A stretch of DNA of 64,000 bases from Drosophila miranda (GCF_003369915.1 NC_046675.1:13578001-13642000), one strand, 5' to 3'. Counted from the stretch's first letter, positions 33,434 through 45,470 are shown. Program-made: numbers and translations. The notes: generated by a model from the sequence alone, not told the origin.

Positions 33434-34085
33434 TCAAAAATTTAAAATTTGTTTCATGACTTTATTCAATTTATTCCATGAACAAATTTAATAAACCGTG
33501 TTATTTCAAAAACAGAATAAGGTGGATATTCGATCTGCAGATGCCGAGTAAAAGTAAGGAAATCATGGTTTTTGCGGATATATTGCAAATTGGAAGTATG
33601 AGGAAGTGGTATACTCATCCAAGTCATCATCCAAGTCTTCAAAAGTTTTCATTTTGTAGCACAGGGAGGTTTGACACATACTTATAAATGTGTAATCACC
33701 ATAGCTCGCAAATAACTGTTGACACTGTCGGCGTGTCTGATAAAAACCTCTCATTGACGGACACATTGAGAAAAGGGACTGAAAAGACCCGATCAAATCT
33801 GTTTCTGGTCAACTCGATCTTCGCTCAGGCAAAGACCGATTTTTTCTGCGATCTAGAACTATGCGAGAACTAGATCGGAAGAGAACTATAGATCGGAGCT
33901 GGGTTCAAGGACCACTTTTGCTGTATCGACAAGACGGAGAGGTTGGTGAGGAATAAAGAAAAATAATAATCTTAACACGTACAAAACATCCGTGGACTTT
34001 CTGCGCTAATAATAGTTACATATGTACTTACATTCGGGTTGTAGATAGCCTCCCAAAAGCTTAATGATGATCTCCGGTTCTGCGT
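33434..34085. other. Spacer between the two small membrane-protein genes
   Basis: Mostly anonymous. On the minus strand a short acidic frame at about 33563-33670 reads MKTFEDLDDDLDEY and ends PQKP; it could be a third small gene or a terminal exon, but there are no promoter or splice signals I trust. Confidence 0.3.
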
Positions 34086-34358
34086 TTAGTAAGCCTCAGC
34101 GAGATTTTTGGAGTGCGTCAGCTTGGTGTTGATGATGTGGGGGCAGCCCGGGCTGACCGACAGACGTACAAGGGGTTGAGGCAGTTGCCGATTTTGTGAT
34201 CGGAGCCGACGACGATCGCGAATAAGCTGATAGCAATGGCAGCTGTAGCAGAAGAGCGTTACCGCGACTATCGCGCCAAATAGTATTAGAGACCACGGGC
34301 TTATGTTTGGACACTGATAATAATAAGCCAATAAGTGGAACTTCATCGACCAATCCAT
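34086..34358 (-). CDS. Small single-pass membrane protein, 90 aa
   Basis: The first ATG in frame is at 34356-34358, stop TAA at 34086-34088. The product starts MDWSMKFHLLAYYYQ, has one hydrophobic segment at about residues 21-42 (SPWSLILFGAIVAVTLFCYS), then Cys-rich juxtamembrane residues, a strongly basic LIRDRRRLRSQNR stretch and a polar tail with PQPLVRLSVSPG. The layout (short N-terminus, one anchor, basic flank) is the same as that of the 64-residue protein 0.7 kb downstream. The two could be paralogues, but sequence identity outside the basic motif is low. Upstream on the minus strand TATAAGAA (34466-34459) lies about 30 bp before an ATCACAGTT start-like site. A short upstream open frame precedes the ATG. 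Function unknown. Confidence 0.55.
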   Translation of the reverse strand: MDWSMKFHLLAYYYQCPNISPWSLILFGAIVAVTLFCYSCHCYQLIRDRRRLRSQNRQLPQPLVRLSVSPGCPHIINTKLTHSKNLAEAY

Positions 34359-35669
34359 GACGATACCGATGCTCGATCCATCAGCGCACAAATGAAACTA
34401 AATCACCCAGAGTCCGGGATTCTTTGTGCGGTCAAACTGTGATATGCAATGTGATTGCTTCTTATATTCTTATATTTGTGCATAATTCATCCAAGCACAG
34501 CTTGAATCACTCATGTAAAGCGTTGAACTCCCAGAGCATTATCATATAGTGCTTGTTTATTGTGTGTGTTGTGTGATTTTCTCGTTCCGAGTCGGCTGCT
34601 GTGGGATTGAGATTGGTTGTAGAAATGGGAATTCCCCAGCCAGACAAAGACAACCCCTGCTTTGGTCCTGGTCCTGGTCCTGGTCCTGGTCCTGGCTCTG
34701 GCTCCACTCCAACTGGAGCGAGACGCAACTCAATTCAAACTTTGAAATTGTGCGTCGCCGTTCACTGCGACTGCGACTGCGACTGACGTTTGATGCTTTA
34801 TGATGGAGACTGCCAGAGAGATATGTGCCAAATCCCAACAACAGCAGCCACTCCGTGCCACCTCATATGATGAGCAAAGTTTTGGTTTAATTTAAAATTT
34901 GGCCGCAGAAAAATACTCTGAACCGGGGGCCAACTTAAAGATGCCGCAAAATCCAAAAAACCTAAACTCAATTGAATATTCGGTTACCCAAAAAAAAAAA
35001 CATAAGGAAAGGAAACAACGGGAAATAAGTTGCAGTTCGGGCATTGAAAATCCTTTTGTATTGCTTAAAATTCTTTCTGTGAAATAAAATTGTTTTTGGC
35101 CAACTATGTTCGGGCTCTGTGTTCCGGACTGGTCTGCTGCTCACTCAATGGGGCTGGGGAAAATCGGTGGTCGGAATAAGTTTGAAACCGTAACAACAAC
35201 TCCTACACACAACGCACACAGAATGGATGTTTCTCATTCAATTTCGCAGGTGTTTGACTCCATGTCGGAGGAGCCTTTGCATCGAGGAGTGGGCCAGGGG
35301 CCAGGTGCCTTTGTCGATTGGGGCGCACGTGGTTCGGTTCATTTTCGGTTCGTTTTGGTTTCCATTCCCGTTTAAGCGGATTTTCAAATGCATCCCAAAT
35401 GTGGAATGGCAAAGGGAGAAAATGCTCAGATACTTTGTGGACCCATGTGTGGATTCTCTGCTGACTGAATGGATAAACAGGACATTGAGCAAAGTGTTAA
35501 TGACAGATAGTAATGTGACTATGATGACATTCGTACCATGATTGATTGTGGCTGCATATTGCATGGAGTTCGTTGTTTTCACATAAAAATGAATGAGAAT
35601 TCACAAAAATTATCTTGAGCGCTATTATTTCTCGAATATTTTCCTTCGTTTCATGAATTGCTTAAAATA
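34359..35669. other. Non-coding region with a hexamer repeat
   Basis: Apart from the TGGTCC repeat at 34662-34697 I see no gene. Open frames on both strands across 34540-34840 are artefacts of that repeat. Confidence 0.5.
34662..34697. repeat. (TGGTCC)n hexamer microsatellite
   Basis: About six tandem copies of TGGTCC/CCTGGT followed by degenerate TGGCTC units. Being a multiple of three, it leaves all frames open locally, which explains the Gly-Pro and Asp-Gln runs predicted on both strands. Confidence 0.9.
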
Positions 35670-35960
35670 TACATATAGCCGATACTCAGTCAGTATTTGT
35701 GTTGCTAAAGAGGCGGGTCGAAAATTTGAAATACACTTGTAAAAGTCTGTTACCACAGGAAACTGGCTACAATATTTGGTTGCTCCAACTCTTATAGATC
35801 TAGGAGCTCATCAAGATGGACAGACAGACATGGCTACATATAATCGACTAATGATGCTGATCAAGAATATATATACCTTATGGGGTCGAAAACGCTTCCT
35901 TCTGGGTGTTGCACTTATTCACTTTCACCTACGACCTTTGGGTAACGGTTGTAAAAAAGG
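35670..35960 (+). mobile_element. DINE-1/SGM-like repeat, short copy
   Basis: Carries a GCCGATACTCAGTCAGTAT start block, the CAATATTTGGTTGCTCCAAC block, GGACAGACAGACATGGCTA, then ATGCTGATCAAGAATATATA with ACCTTATGGGGTCG, all matched in the 24055-25165 copy. The sub-repeat region is collapsed. Confidence 0.75.
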
Positions 35961-38900
35961 AATACAAATATTGTATAAAATAAACTAGTATAACACTTTT
36001 TGTCGTATAACACTCTCATCATTGTCGAGCTTCTGGTCTGAGAGCTATAAGAAATAGGGGAATACATCAATATTTTTCTTTTCTTTTCAAGATTAAAATT
36101 TCAGCTCAATCAGTGCAGTTCTTGTCATGTTGTTAAAAGATCAACAAATCAAAAGAAAAATTTGTATTAATTATCATAACAAAATTCGTAATTAATAAAG
36201 CAAACTATTCAAAGATCAATGAACTGCTGGATCGGTGTTTGGCATTCTCAGATGATATTTTGCTATATGTTATCATTTAAAAAAAAAAGCAAATGTCAAT
36301 GTATATTTATTATGTTTTAATTGGCTTGAATAGTATCTTCAAATGGGTTCCTCCAATACATCTTTATCTTTTAATATTCCCTTAGAGTGGCTTTTTACTG
36401 CATCTCTAACGAATAAAACTTAATTTTTCTCATTATAAAGTTCTGCTTTTTAGTTTGTAAATAAGCCCTTGGTTCTAATACAGATACTTTAGTCTGGTAT
36501 TTACCCTAATGTTTTGAATAAACTCTTATCTGAGGCCTAGAGAGGTAAAAAGATACTTCGGTATCTTCATTATTAAAGATAGCACTGGCCTTTTTCAATT
36601 TCTTAGGCTGCGAGGGAAGGTCGCGAAATCGAAGTTTTGATACAATTGTACGTCAAAGAAGTTTACAGAAATATACTTAGATTATTCAGGTGGTCTTCAA
36701 GATCGTGATACGCGTATAATCAGAAAATTTTCTATAAAACTATTCTAGACCTGGGTGCCAAGAGTGCAGAGCGCCCTCGCCTCTCCATAAAGTGATTTTT
36801 GGATTAGGTTACGCTTCTAGTTCTTCCAAATACTTGACTCTGTGCCTCGTATTTTTTCCATTTCCATAAACATTCATAGAATTCAATGAAAACCTCTTCA
36901 AAATATAATTAAAGTCCAAAACTTGTAAATAATTCGTAGTATTTAATGTGTGTAAATGCCCGCATTTCCTATTACATGTGATATTGGTTTGCTTTTTGTG
37001 AGAAAGCCTAAACCTTAACCCCCCAACCGGAACCGTATCGTGTATCCACATACACCCCCACCCCCCAGCACCATCTTCACCTTCGCCGCACTTTAAAGGC
37101 TTGGGCAAACGTGTTGCATACTTTGCGGCGGCAGCTGCCGTTTGTTTGCCTTCGCCGCTGCCTTTCCGCATTTTATGGAGCCACAGCCGCACAGCCACCC
37201 CCCCAATGCTTGTTGATGATGCTCGCGATAATGATGGTTGGCCACAGACACATTACCCCCTCCCCTGCCGCCCCTTTACACCTTGCCCCCAGCACCTGTA
37301 ATTAGATGCGCGAGTTAAGCTCGTGTGTGCGAAATTAATTAAAACTTTCGCTGCTTAAAGTTGCCACCGAAAAGAAGAGCACAATAAACTTGAACTTTCA
37401 TATGAGGCGTGAAAAGATGCAGCGCGGGGCTGCCCGGGTATCCCCCTTACAAATTGCCAAAAGACCACACAATGACGGGGCACAAAGTCAAGTGCAAGAG
37501 TGGCAAGTACATAAGCTCCCAGTCGCCTGGTTGCCACACTCGTAAGTTACAACATAAATCAGAAATGGTTTGCCCCCGTCTGTCTTCTCTATCATCGAAG
37601 GCCATCAGCAGACGGGACTTGTCCGTGGTGCAACCGCTCAAATACGGACATGACACTCACTTCAAGGGACACAGAGATTCTGTAGATGGATCAAATAAAA
37701 CTACGCCTAAGATTCGACTGCCTCTGGGCTCAAACTTTCTTCTTTACAAAATGGTCAAAATGGTTAAGGATAAGCCAGCCAGGGAATGGCATCTTAAGAT
37801 AGTGCTATACCCGTGCTACCAATTCCTGGTTGAGCTGTTGTTTTTTTTGTTATTTGCTCTTCTGGTCGGCATCCCTTCGGCATTTTCCTTGTTGGTTGCT
37901 GCTGCTGCTCCTGGCTGCTTGTTTTCTTCGCTGGGCTGCCCCAACATGCTGCATATTTATGGCATGCCACAAACGTTTATCTAAACTACATAAAGCAATA
38001 AAAGTTAAAAGTCAAATAACTGTACTCCGCTTCCCTCAAAGTTATCCTTTCTGCCCCCCATTCCGATGCTGTTGCTGTCGCTGTCGCTGTTGCTGTTGCT
38101 CTTTCGGTTGCTGTTTCTGTTATTGTCTTTGGGTGCTTTTGTGGCAACTACTGAAACAGATGCTCCTGCAGGAGTGTGTATGGGGGATACTCTCCATCGT
38201 TGTGGCTGGGTCTGCGTCTGCGTCTGCCCTTTGGGAAACTGCAGGAAGCTGCCGACAACCGGCAATGATGAGTCTGGTTATGGTTTTGGTTTTGGTTTCG
38301 CTGGCAGCACCTACGGGAAAAGGTATATCTAAATTATGTGGCAAGTGAAATATGAGAGATACATAAGAAGATCAGATGTATCCATTACAAGAGGTCTGAC
38401 ACTTGCGTTGGGCAAAATCTTAACTATTTCGAAACATTTAAAGAACTCTCTTCATTAGAATTCCTTTCCTTTATGATAAAATGATTTAATTCAATCATTC
38501 TTAAGTATTTTGTAAAGTGTTGTCCTTAAGAATTCTTTATTAATATTGATTGAACGAAGTCTGCCAGTAAAAGTTTATCTTCACTCTGAAATGCTATACG
38601 CCCTTTCGTTTGGCTGGCTTCGTCATGATAGCCTTGTCGAGTCCTGCAGCGCATTGCCATAGTCGCGAGGACCTGTTTTATGTATCTGTTTACACTTACA
38701 AGCTGTCGATGCGAATCCTGGATAACCGTGCACTGTGTGCTGCAGTCTGGCAGGGACCGACAATCGAGGACCGAGGACCGAGGACACAGGACACTGGATC
38801 ACTGGATGGAGGTTGAACAATCGTTGAATGTCATGCACGTGCACTGCCGCCTCCTGCCTCCTGCCCCCGTTCCCGTTCCATTTCCTGTTGCTTCTGCTTG

Positions 38901-40229
38901 TGTGGCATCCTTTTAATCCTTTTGCCAATGCATTGCATTGCCTTGCATCGAGTTTGATTTCACACGCGAGCACAAAAACAATAATATTATGCCACAAACA
39001 CTCGCTGCCAACGAACATGGGCCATGTAATCACACTTGAGCTCCGTTCCCAGCCAAACACAGGGGGGGGTGGGGGGCTGGCTCCCGGAGACCCACTACCG
39101 GACTCCCACTCCCCCACGCAGATGCAGTGCGATTGCGAAACTTCATTATATGTCCGTTGGCAGACAGGAGGAGCCCCGGCACGAGGCGGAGGTGGCCAAT
39201 ACTTTTCCATTTCAGTTTCTATTTCTGGCTCGGTTCGGCTTTGTTCTCCGGGTCTGTTGTTGCGCCTTTGGCTGCTGATGGCTCTGGCTCTGGCTTTGGC
39301 ACGGGCTCTGGCATTGAGCTTGAAAATGTGTTTATTTTCGCAGCCAGCCAGGAGATGCTCGACTCGACTCGCCTCGCCTCGCCTCGCCTCGAATCCAAGT
39401 GCTGCCATAAAATCGCTGAATCCATCCACGCCGACGACGCAAACAAGCTGCCATATGTGGGGGGGTAACAATCGTGGTGCCCCATCCCCATCGAAATCCC
39501 CATCAGCATCATCATTCCCGTCTCGAGGCAATTGTTGTGCATGTTTTTGTTATCTGCTGGCTGGTTGGCTGTAAGGAATGCTAATGCCAATGCCAATGCC
39601 GTGCCATAAGTGCACCTCAGGTGTTGGCCAACTCCTTGCCTCGGCCGGCTTTACTTATGCTGATGCTGATGACATTTGCCAGGCTATTTCTTAACTTGCC
39701 CCGACTTGAAATTAAATTCCAAGTGGCTGCAACTTCTCGGTCTCGGTTTGGATTGTATGTGTGGCTGTGTGTCTGTTTATGTATGTGGGGGGGGGGGAGG
39801 GGCTCCTGACGACGTGTGCGGGTGCCAAATGAGGCAACTTCGAGTGGCAGTTGGCTAAGGCGGGTCCTCAACATTTCGAGTCACGCTTTCATTTGCCGCA
39901 TTGGCCAATATATCAAAGCACTCAAAGTGATTGCATTTAGTAGGGTCCAATCCCAGTCCCACTACCAAACCGAAGCCGAATGCGATTCCGAATCGGACGC
40001 ATTGCCGTCATTATGAGCCCCATGCGTTGCACCGGCACGTTCCACACAAACGCACCGTCATCCCCAAGTGGCAGCCATCATCCCGTAGGAAGAAGTCTGC
40101 TTGTTTGTGCTGGTCAAACCCACATCTGTCTCTCCTCCAACTCTCCCTGGGCCACACATCGCATACGGCATTTTAATTGTCGTACAACAATGATCCACTT
40201 CCCCCTTACCAGCCATAATTGGAGCTTCC
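35961..40229. other. Non-coding region, no supportable gene
   Basis: About 35960-36800 is AT-rich. About 36990-39850 is GC-rich and full of simple repeats: TGCTGT/CGCTGT-type repeats at 38065-38120, tandem CGCCT pentamers at 39358-39392, a run of 11 G at 39787-39797 and G-rich tracts at 39061-39078. Long open frames on both strands between 38620 and 39600 come from this composition; they show no domain and no conserved-looking frame. Confidence 0.5.
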
Positions 40230-40376
40230 ATGTCCCGGCGAGGACACTTGGTGGGTCGCCAGAAGTGGACATCACAGGCCGTTGAAGGGCTCCCCGTCGA
40301 CCGCCCTGCCAATTATCTGGATGAGCTCTTTCTCTCCAAGCGATTGGCGCAGCTCCAGCACAAATTGCCCCGATAG
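40230..40376 (+). CDS. Candidate small ORF, 48 aa
   Basis: ATG at 40230 reads MSRRGHLVGRQKWTSQ and ends LAQLQHKLPR at TAG 40374-40376. Codon use (GAG CTC, CTC TCC AAG, CAG CTC CAG CAC) is like that of the real fly exons in this window. A perfect splice donor, CCG/GTAAGT, follows at 40391-40397, 15 bp after the stop, which would be unusual for a last exon. An antisense frame on the minus strand (40272-40412, beginning MPIGIYLPESVFLSGQF) also looks coding-like and is the main alternative. It might instead be the end of a decayed gene continuing into 41.2-41.95 kb. Function unknown. Confidence 0.35.
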   Translation: MSRRGHLVGRQKWTSQAVEGLPVDRPANYLDELFLSKRLAQLQHKLPR

Positions 40377-41169
40377 GAAGACACTTTCCGGTAAGTAAAT
40401 GCCGATGGGCATGGACAGAAATGAATTGCTCTTAATCCTTAATGCTTTTTCATTCAGAAGAGATAATTGTCGAGTCCATACATTTCTTTGAGTACAATAT
40501 ATGAGTACATAAGGGAGCTTATAACTTATAACTAGTACATTACTTATCAATAGCCAAGTCTTACCAAAGAAAAGAAACCGCGTCCCGCCCTCTACTCAGC
40601 TTCATCTGTTCAGCTCTTCTGGGCAGCTGAGTCGGTCCCAAAATCCTATAACAAATACAAAGGCGCAGAAAATAAGTATTTTTCAGTTCAAATAACAAAT
40701 TGTTTGTCTTGGGCATGACGCGTCATATTTTCTCCGAGACTGGGACCGACTGCGCCTCGCCAAAGACTGTGTACTCTTGGACGGACTAGTCAAGAACGAA
40801 GGCTAGCCTAAAAGATAATTGACGTACCAGTAAACCGGCGTCGATCAAAACTTTAAATGGTATTTGTTCCTGAAGCAATATCTTGGTAATTTTATAGACT
40901 TTGGTCTTACCTCAAGCTCTGGAGTCTTACTTATTTTTCACTACTCTTATCATAAGGGCCGGAGGAAGAACATTCCACTTCGGATAAGGTGTTGTGCGGA
41001 GAAGTAAGTGATTATTTTGGTTCCTTAGATTCTAGCAATAAAACCAAGAACATAACATTTCCATTTTGCCATTGGCGTTGGGCAATACAAAGCATGACGA
41101 GTGCAGCAAGTCTTTTCAAACAGACAAATGTCTTGGAAACTATCGTAGATGATATCTGGGTATCAATAT
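40377..41169. other. Anonymous sequence, possibly the intron or 3' region of a decayed gene
   Basis: No open frame of note. Parts have near-coding base composition but stops in all frames. Confidence 0.3.
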
Positions 41170-41911
41170 AACATCTTGGAATCAATGAGTGCCAATTACT
41201 TCGAGGCTCAGCTTCGTCATCTAGAAGTTTTGGGAGAGACTTTGGACGGGTAATAGATCCATTGGCGATCGTTCGTGGCGATCCTCGGAAACGAAAACGG
41301 TAACGGCAGTGGCATAGCCGGAGGAGAAATCAGGTCTCTGGGACTTTTGTAAAAAGCCACTACATGAAGAACACCTTCAACCAGATAGGCCTGCCGGTTC
41401 TAAGCAGGGAAAAGTTTCGCCCAAGTCTTGAAAAAGATTAACCAGCTGCGGTCTAAGAAGAAGGCACTGCACTGCTCCCGAGCTCAAAAATTGGCCCAAA
41501 ACGGTGAAGAGCAGAACTTAGAGGCTGCCTATGTCTTGACTTTTGGACCCAGCAGATTACGAAGGATACATAGCCCAGGCCTATCTGCTCTTCTAAGAAA
41601 GGATTTACTATTAAACCTACATTGGTCTGTTGTTATTATTATTATTCACCGATATCTAAGATCCGCGTCGCCAGGGCACGTGCTATCGTACCCTGGGCTA
41701 CGGCGAGTGCCTCAGTAGATGCTTCTATCGGCTGCTTTATCTTTTCACTTGGGACTACATCGGGGAGTACTTAAGTGTCTTTGTATCTGCACTTGAATCT
41801 CAGTGCTGGGCGATGTGGAAGATTGAAGTTATCAGATATATATATACTACTACATATACTAATGGAACCCAAGCCATTACGAACTGTTCTGATCTATATA
41901 ATACTAACCTT
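41170..41911 (+). pseudogene. Decayed coding-like sequence
   Basis: Several plus-strand pieces look like protein-coding DNA interrupted by stops and frame changes: SANYFEAQLRHLEVLGETLD (41188-41250), NTFNQIGLPVLSREKFRPS (41370-41428), KKINQLRSKKKALHCSRAQK (from 41430, another frame), and a frame from about 41661 reading DPRRQGTCYRTLGYGECLSR and onward for about 85 codons without a starting ATG. I cannot name the parent family. It may be a pseudogene, or a diverged gene with missed introns. Confidence 0.35.
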
Positions 41912-44399
41912 TCTTAACACTTTCTTTGAACCAAATTTTCTGTGTGTGTGTTCTGTGTGTGTGTCCCAGGACACCATAAACCAGCATCGAAAGTGCACCA
42001 CGCTCACGCATTACTTGTAATACCCTTGCCGGGTGTCCTGGATTATGCCGCACTCAGATTTTGCATAACTTGGGGATGGGGTTGGCGCATCAGCAGCTGA
42101 CATTTAATTACATGCACCGCTTTGTTGATTTTCCTCAATACAGCTGCCCCATGCATCCCAGAATCCGTATCCACAGCACCCATGCCCGCAACACCACCTC
42201 CACATACTGCCACATTTGTTGCGTGCGCACGTAACTCAAATGCCAAACACCTGCAGTTAACACGTTCGCAGTGCTTACAGAGCGGGCAAACAGATCCCTA
42301 CCGTGCTCGCAGTCCGTGGCCGTATCCCTGTCTGGGCGCACAGACGGACAAAGCAGCGTTAAAACTGCACTTAAGTCAAACTTGCCAGACAAGTGCCGAG
42401 TGCTGGAGGGTAGGCAGGAGGAGGAAAACGAGGAGTACGGGTAGTGGGGGGAGTAGGGAACAGACAGAACTAAAACAGCAACTGGCAAACGGCTCGCTGA
42501 CGTGGTCGTGGTCGGTTGTAAAATTTCATTAGGAGCTAAACGGTTTTCCCTGCACATTGCACAAGGCGCCCACACCCCCCCCCCCCCCCCCCCCCCCCCT
42601 GACCCACACCCCAGCCCCCTGCCACGCCGCTGGCACTACTTAGGACAGACTCTGCCACTGTCCGTCGTCTGATGAGGCTTTCTTATGCTAATTCTTGGCG
42701 CTTGGACACTTAGTTGATTGGTTTTTGTCAGAGTCGTCGTCAGCGTTGACTGATTGGATTTTGGTCATTTGCGTCGGTCGTCCATTCCCCATCACCCCAT
42801 CTAATGCAGCATGATTATGACTGGGTGTAGCATCAAGCTTAAAGCGACACAGCGGATACCCCACACTTTAGTGTAAGTAAACTCGTAGCAGACAGTGTTC
42901 CTGTACATAAATCACGGTATCACAGTATTTGCCAAGGGCGTACGCCGGCCTCTGTGGCCTTGACCTAGACCTAAACACCGTTACATAGCGGTAGGGAGGC
43001 GGGGTGGCGTGGTCTGGTGGCTGTAACATTCCATTAACAGCGCCCGCAGCTTACAGCCGTTAAGTGGAGCTTGCGGCCAAAGCTTTTATTTCGAGAAAGT
43101 TAGCAAAGGGATTTCATTGAACAAATATTATAGATTGTTTTAACTGTAATTAATAAAAACAAGTTTATAATACTAGCTAAAATAATAGGTTATTGCATGC
43201 CATAACATAATACCGCTCATTGTAGTTCCTCTATAAAAATATCGTGGATATACAAAAAACCCATATGACCCTTAAAAACTCAATGTTTTCCCTCTGAAAA
43301 TACTATCTAGCGACAGTCTCCACTCCATGCCACATGAGAATGACAAAATTCTAGCGGCATCATTAATATTTTGTCCATCAGATGAGGTTTTTCTATTAAT
43401 TGAAGTCCCTCAAGACGTGGGAGTCTTCGAGATAACACAGAATAGTAATTCTAGAACTAGCTTGGAATACAGTTTTAGATTTTATATTCGGCTCGCAGAA
43501 TAGATCGTATAGCGTTCTCGGAAATACACTGCCAATGAATAGAATAGACTCAATGCATTTTCTATAGAAAAAGTATATTTCTTCAATATTCCACATTCCA
43601 TTCCCTAATAAAATTGAGCATTAAATCATAAATCAAATTGTAAAACGAAAAATGCATTGAGTCTCTTCTTTTGATCGGCAGTGTATTCATGTTTTTCCCA
43701 TTATTAGACTCTTTTCAAATTCCACAAATTTTCCTATTTATTTTCATTATTAATGGACCTACATACTTCAATGCTTCATCTTTTGAAAATGACTTACCTC
43801 AAGTCATATTTATTTTCTTTTAATTGGGATTTCAATTCGATGATTTTTTGATTTTTGAACATTTTTTCGATGTCCGCATTCTGAGTGTTGTATTGAAGTG
43901 TCGCTTATTTGAAGAACGAAAATTTGAGTTATTTCAATTGAATTTGATTCCTTAATCTCTTCTTATGAATATTGCCATTTGTTTTTCTACAAATTATAAA
44001 TAAAGATTTAATAGAAATTAAAATTCGTATTTTTCTTTTGATTGTGCTGTAAATATTATAGCTTTTACGGTTTTTTTTCATGAAAGAAACAAAAATACGG
44101 AGAAATATTGAATTTGTTAGTTTGGAACTACTTTTGGACCATTTGAAGGAGCAACGCCAATTGACAACCTTTCGACATAAAGGATAATCTGACAAAAATG
44201 ATTATACAGGTATGTTTAGTTATTTCACTTTAATTCAATTAATAAAAAAATACAGAATTTGCTTTGATGTGTATATATTTACCTCTTTAAAGATATGCAG
44301 CACCCACAACTTGTCTCCTTGAAATAGAATGGTGGAAAAATGTAAGCGACTTAAGATTCGAATTCCCCGCCAAACTTAACATGTCTTTATGTTAACAGT
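41912..44399. other. Non-coding region with a long poly-C run
   Basis: Apart from the poly-C run at 42575-42599, this is non-coding DNA. 42130-42560 is GC-rich with accidental frames on both strands; 43100-44360 is AT-rich. No gene is seen. Confidence 0.5.
42575..42599. repeat. Homopolymer run of 25 C
   Basis: Uninterrupted C run within the context GCGCCCACA...TGACCCACACC. Long C/G homopolymers are rare in fly genomes; the exact length may be an assembly or sequencing estimate. Confidence 0.9.
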
Positions 44400-44686
44400 C
44401 TGAGGTGTTTCATTCCACGCGCCAACATCCACTCGCTCTCTCTCTCGGAAGCTTTTCGACATGATAAACAAAGAGAACGAACGGCAACAACGAAACGGGA
44501 ATGAAACACGGCCACCAAAAGTTGTTGTTTTTTCGTGCCGTCGAGACGTTTCGGTTTGCTGATTTTTTGTGCATTCGAAGAGGAAGTTAAGATATTTGCT
44601 GGGCTTCAGAAGATCGGAGATCGTATCTGAAGCGGTGAAAAAAATCAATCACATCGGTGCCGTCGATCCAAGGAGCAGAGAGGAGA
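44400..44686 (+). promoter_or_regulatory. GAGA-rich promoter-like region and possible 5' UTR exon
   Basis: CGCTCTCTCTCTCGG at 44433-44447 offers GAGA-factor sites. Downstream sequence at 44460-44686 has the A- and purine-rich character of a fly leader, and ends in AGGAGA followed by GTGAGT (44687-44692), a reasonable splice donor. It could be a distant first exon of a plus-strand gene to the right, such as fray, but no direct link can be shown. Confidence 0.3.
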
Positions 44687-44954
44687 GTGAGTGCCTATTG
44701 CTTTTTCATCGATTTTGCCCCAATTGTTGCCTTACAAAAGCAGCAGTGCGCAGTGCCACTCCTACAATTCATCTCTTTCTCCTTCCCACTGTCTTTCTCC
44801 TTATCCTACTTTGTTCGTTTTTTATGCATATTTTCCATTTGAATATCTCTGTAACTGGTTCTAGCAAAGTGCCGCTGCCTTATTCTGTTTTGTGTAGTTC
44901 TTCTCCCTCTCTCTTTTTGTTTTATTTGATTGCCTTTTAGCCTGTCATTCGTTG

Positions 44955-45470
44955 CGGCAACCGCGAATATACCGGCTTGTTGTCATCTGTGCGGAGAGAG
45001 AGCAACCAAATAGACAGAGAGAAAGAGAGAGAGAAGCTGCTTGAGAGAGAGGGTGACTCAGTGAATAAGCTTGTGGTTGTGTGAGGTTATGCGTGTCACC
45101 GTTTGGAATTGGAACACGCGCGTGTATTACTGGAGACACTGGCGTCCAGCAATATTGGGCCGGCACACCCTCGGTCTGATTGAATTGCTGCATTTCTCTT
45201 AATTGATACGAACTTCAAATGGACGACTACGCTACCCAGCGCTCGCTCGCCAAATAGCCCCAATTAGAGGTTTTTCTGCTGCTTTCCACCCATTTCTCTG
45301 GATTGTGGGTGCACCAGAGAATGACAGAGAGAGAGAGAGCGCGAGCTGCAGGGCAGCTGTCCCGGACCAGCTGTTCTTTCCAATTCCCGCGCAATTTGCA
45401 TTTTCAATTGCAGGCGACAGCAAGAGAGAGACAAACACATTATGCAATACGCATTCATTTAGCGTGTTAT
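44955..45470. promoter_or_regulatory. GA/CT-rich regulatory-like stretch
   Basis: Several clustered GAGAGA tracts (44993-45053, 45327-45342, 45420-45430) in DNA with no coding frame. Such clusters bind GAGA factor in Drosophila and mark promoters or Polycomb-regulated elements. The inference rests on composition alone. Confidence 0.3.

Noticed and set aside
33872..33883. AGATCGGAAGAG, which matches the start of a common sequencing adapter
   Set aside because: Only 12 bases match and the following bases differ from the adapter; flanking AGATCGGA repeats suggest chance.
34540..34841. Several overlapping frames with Gly-Pro or Asp-Gln runs
   Set aside because: They are the readout of the TGGTCC hexamer repeat in different frames.
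38623..39574. Open frames of about 300 and 250 codons on opposite strands
   Set aside because: Low-complexity, GC-rich DNA with pentamer and hexamer repeats; no motif, no splice context, and both strands are equally open.
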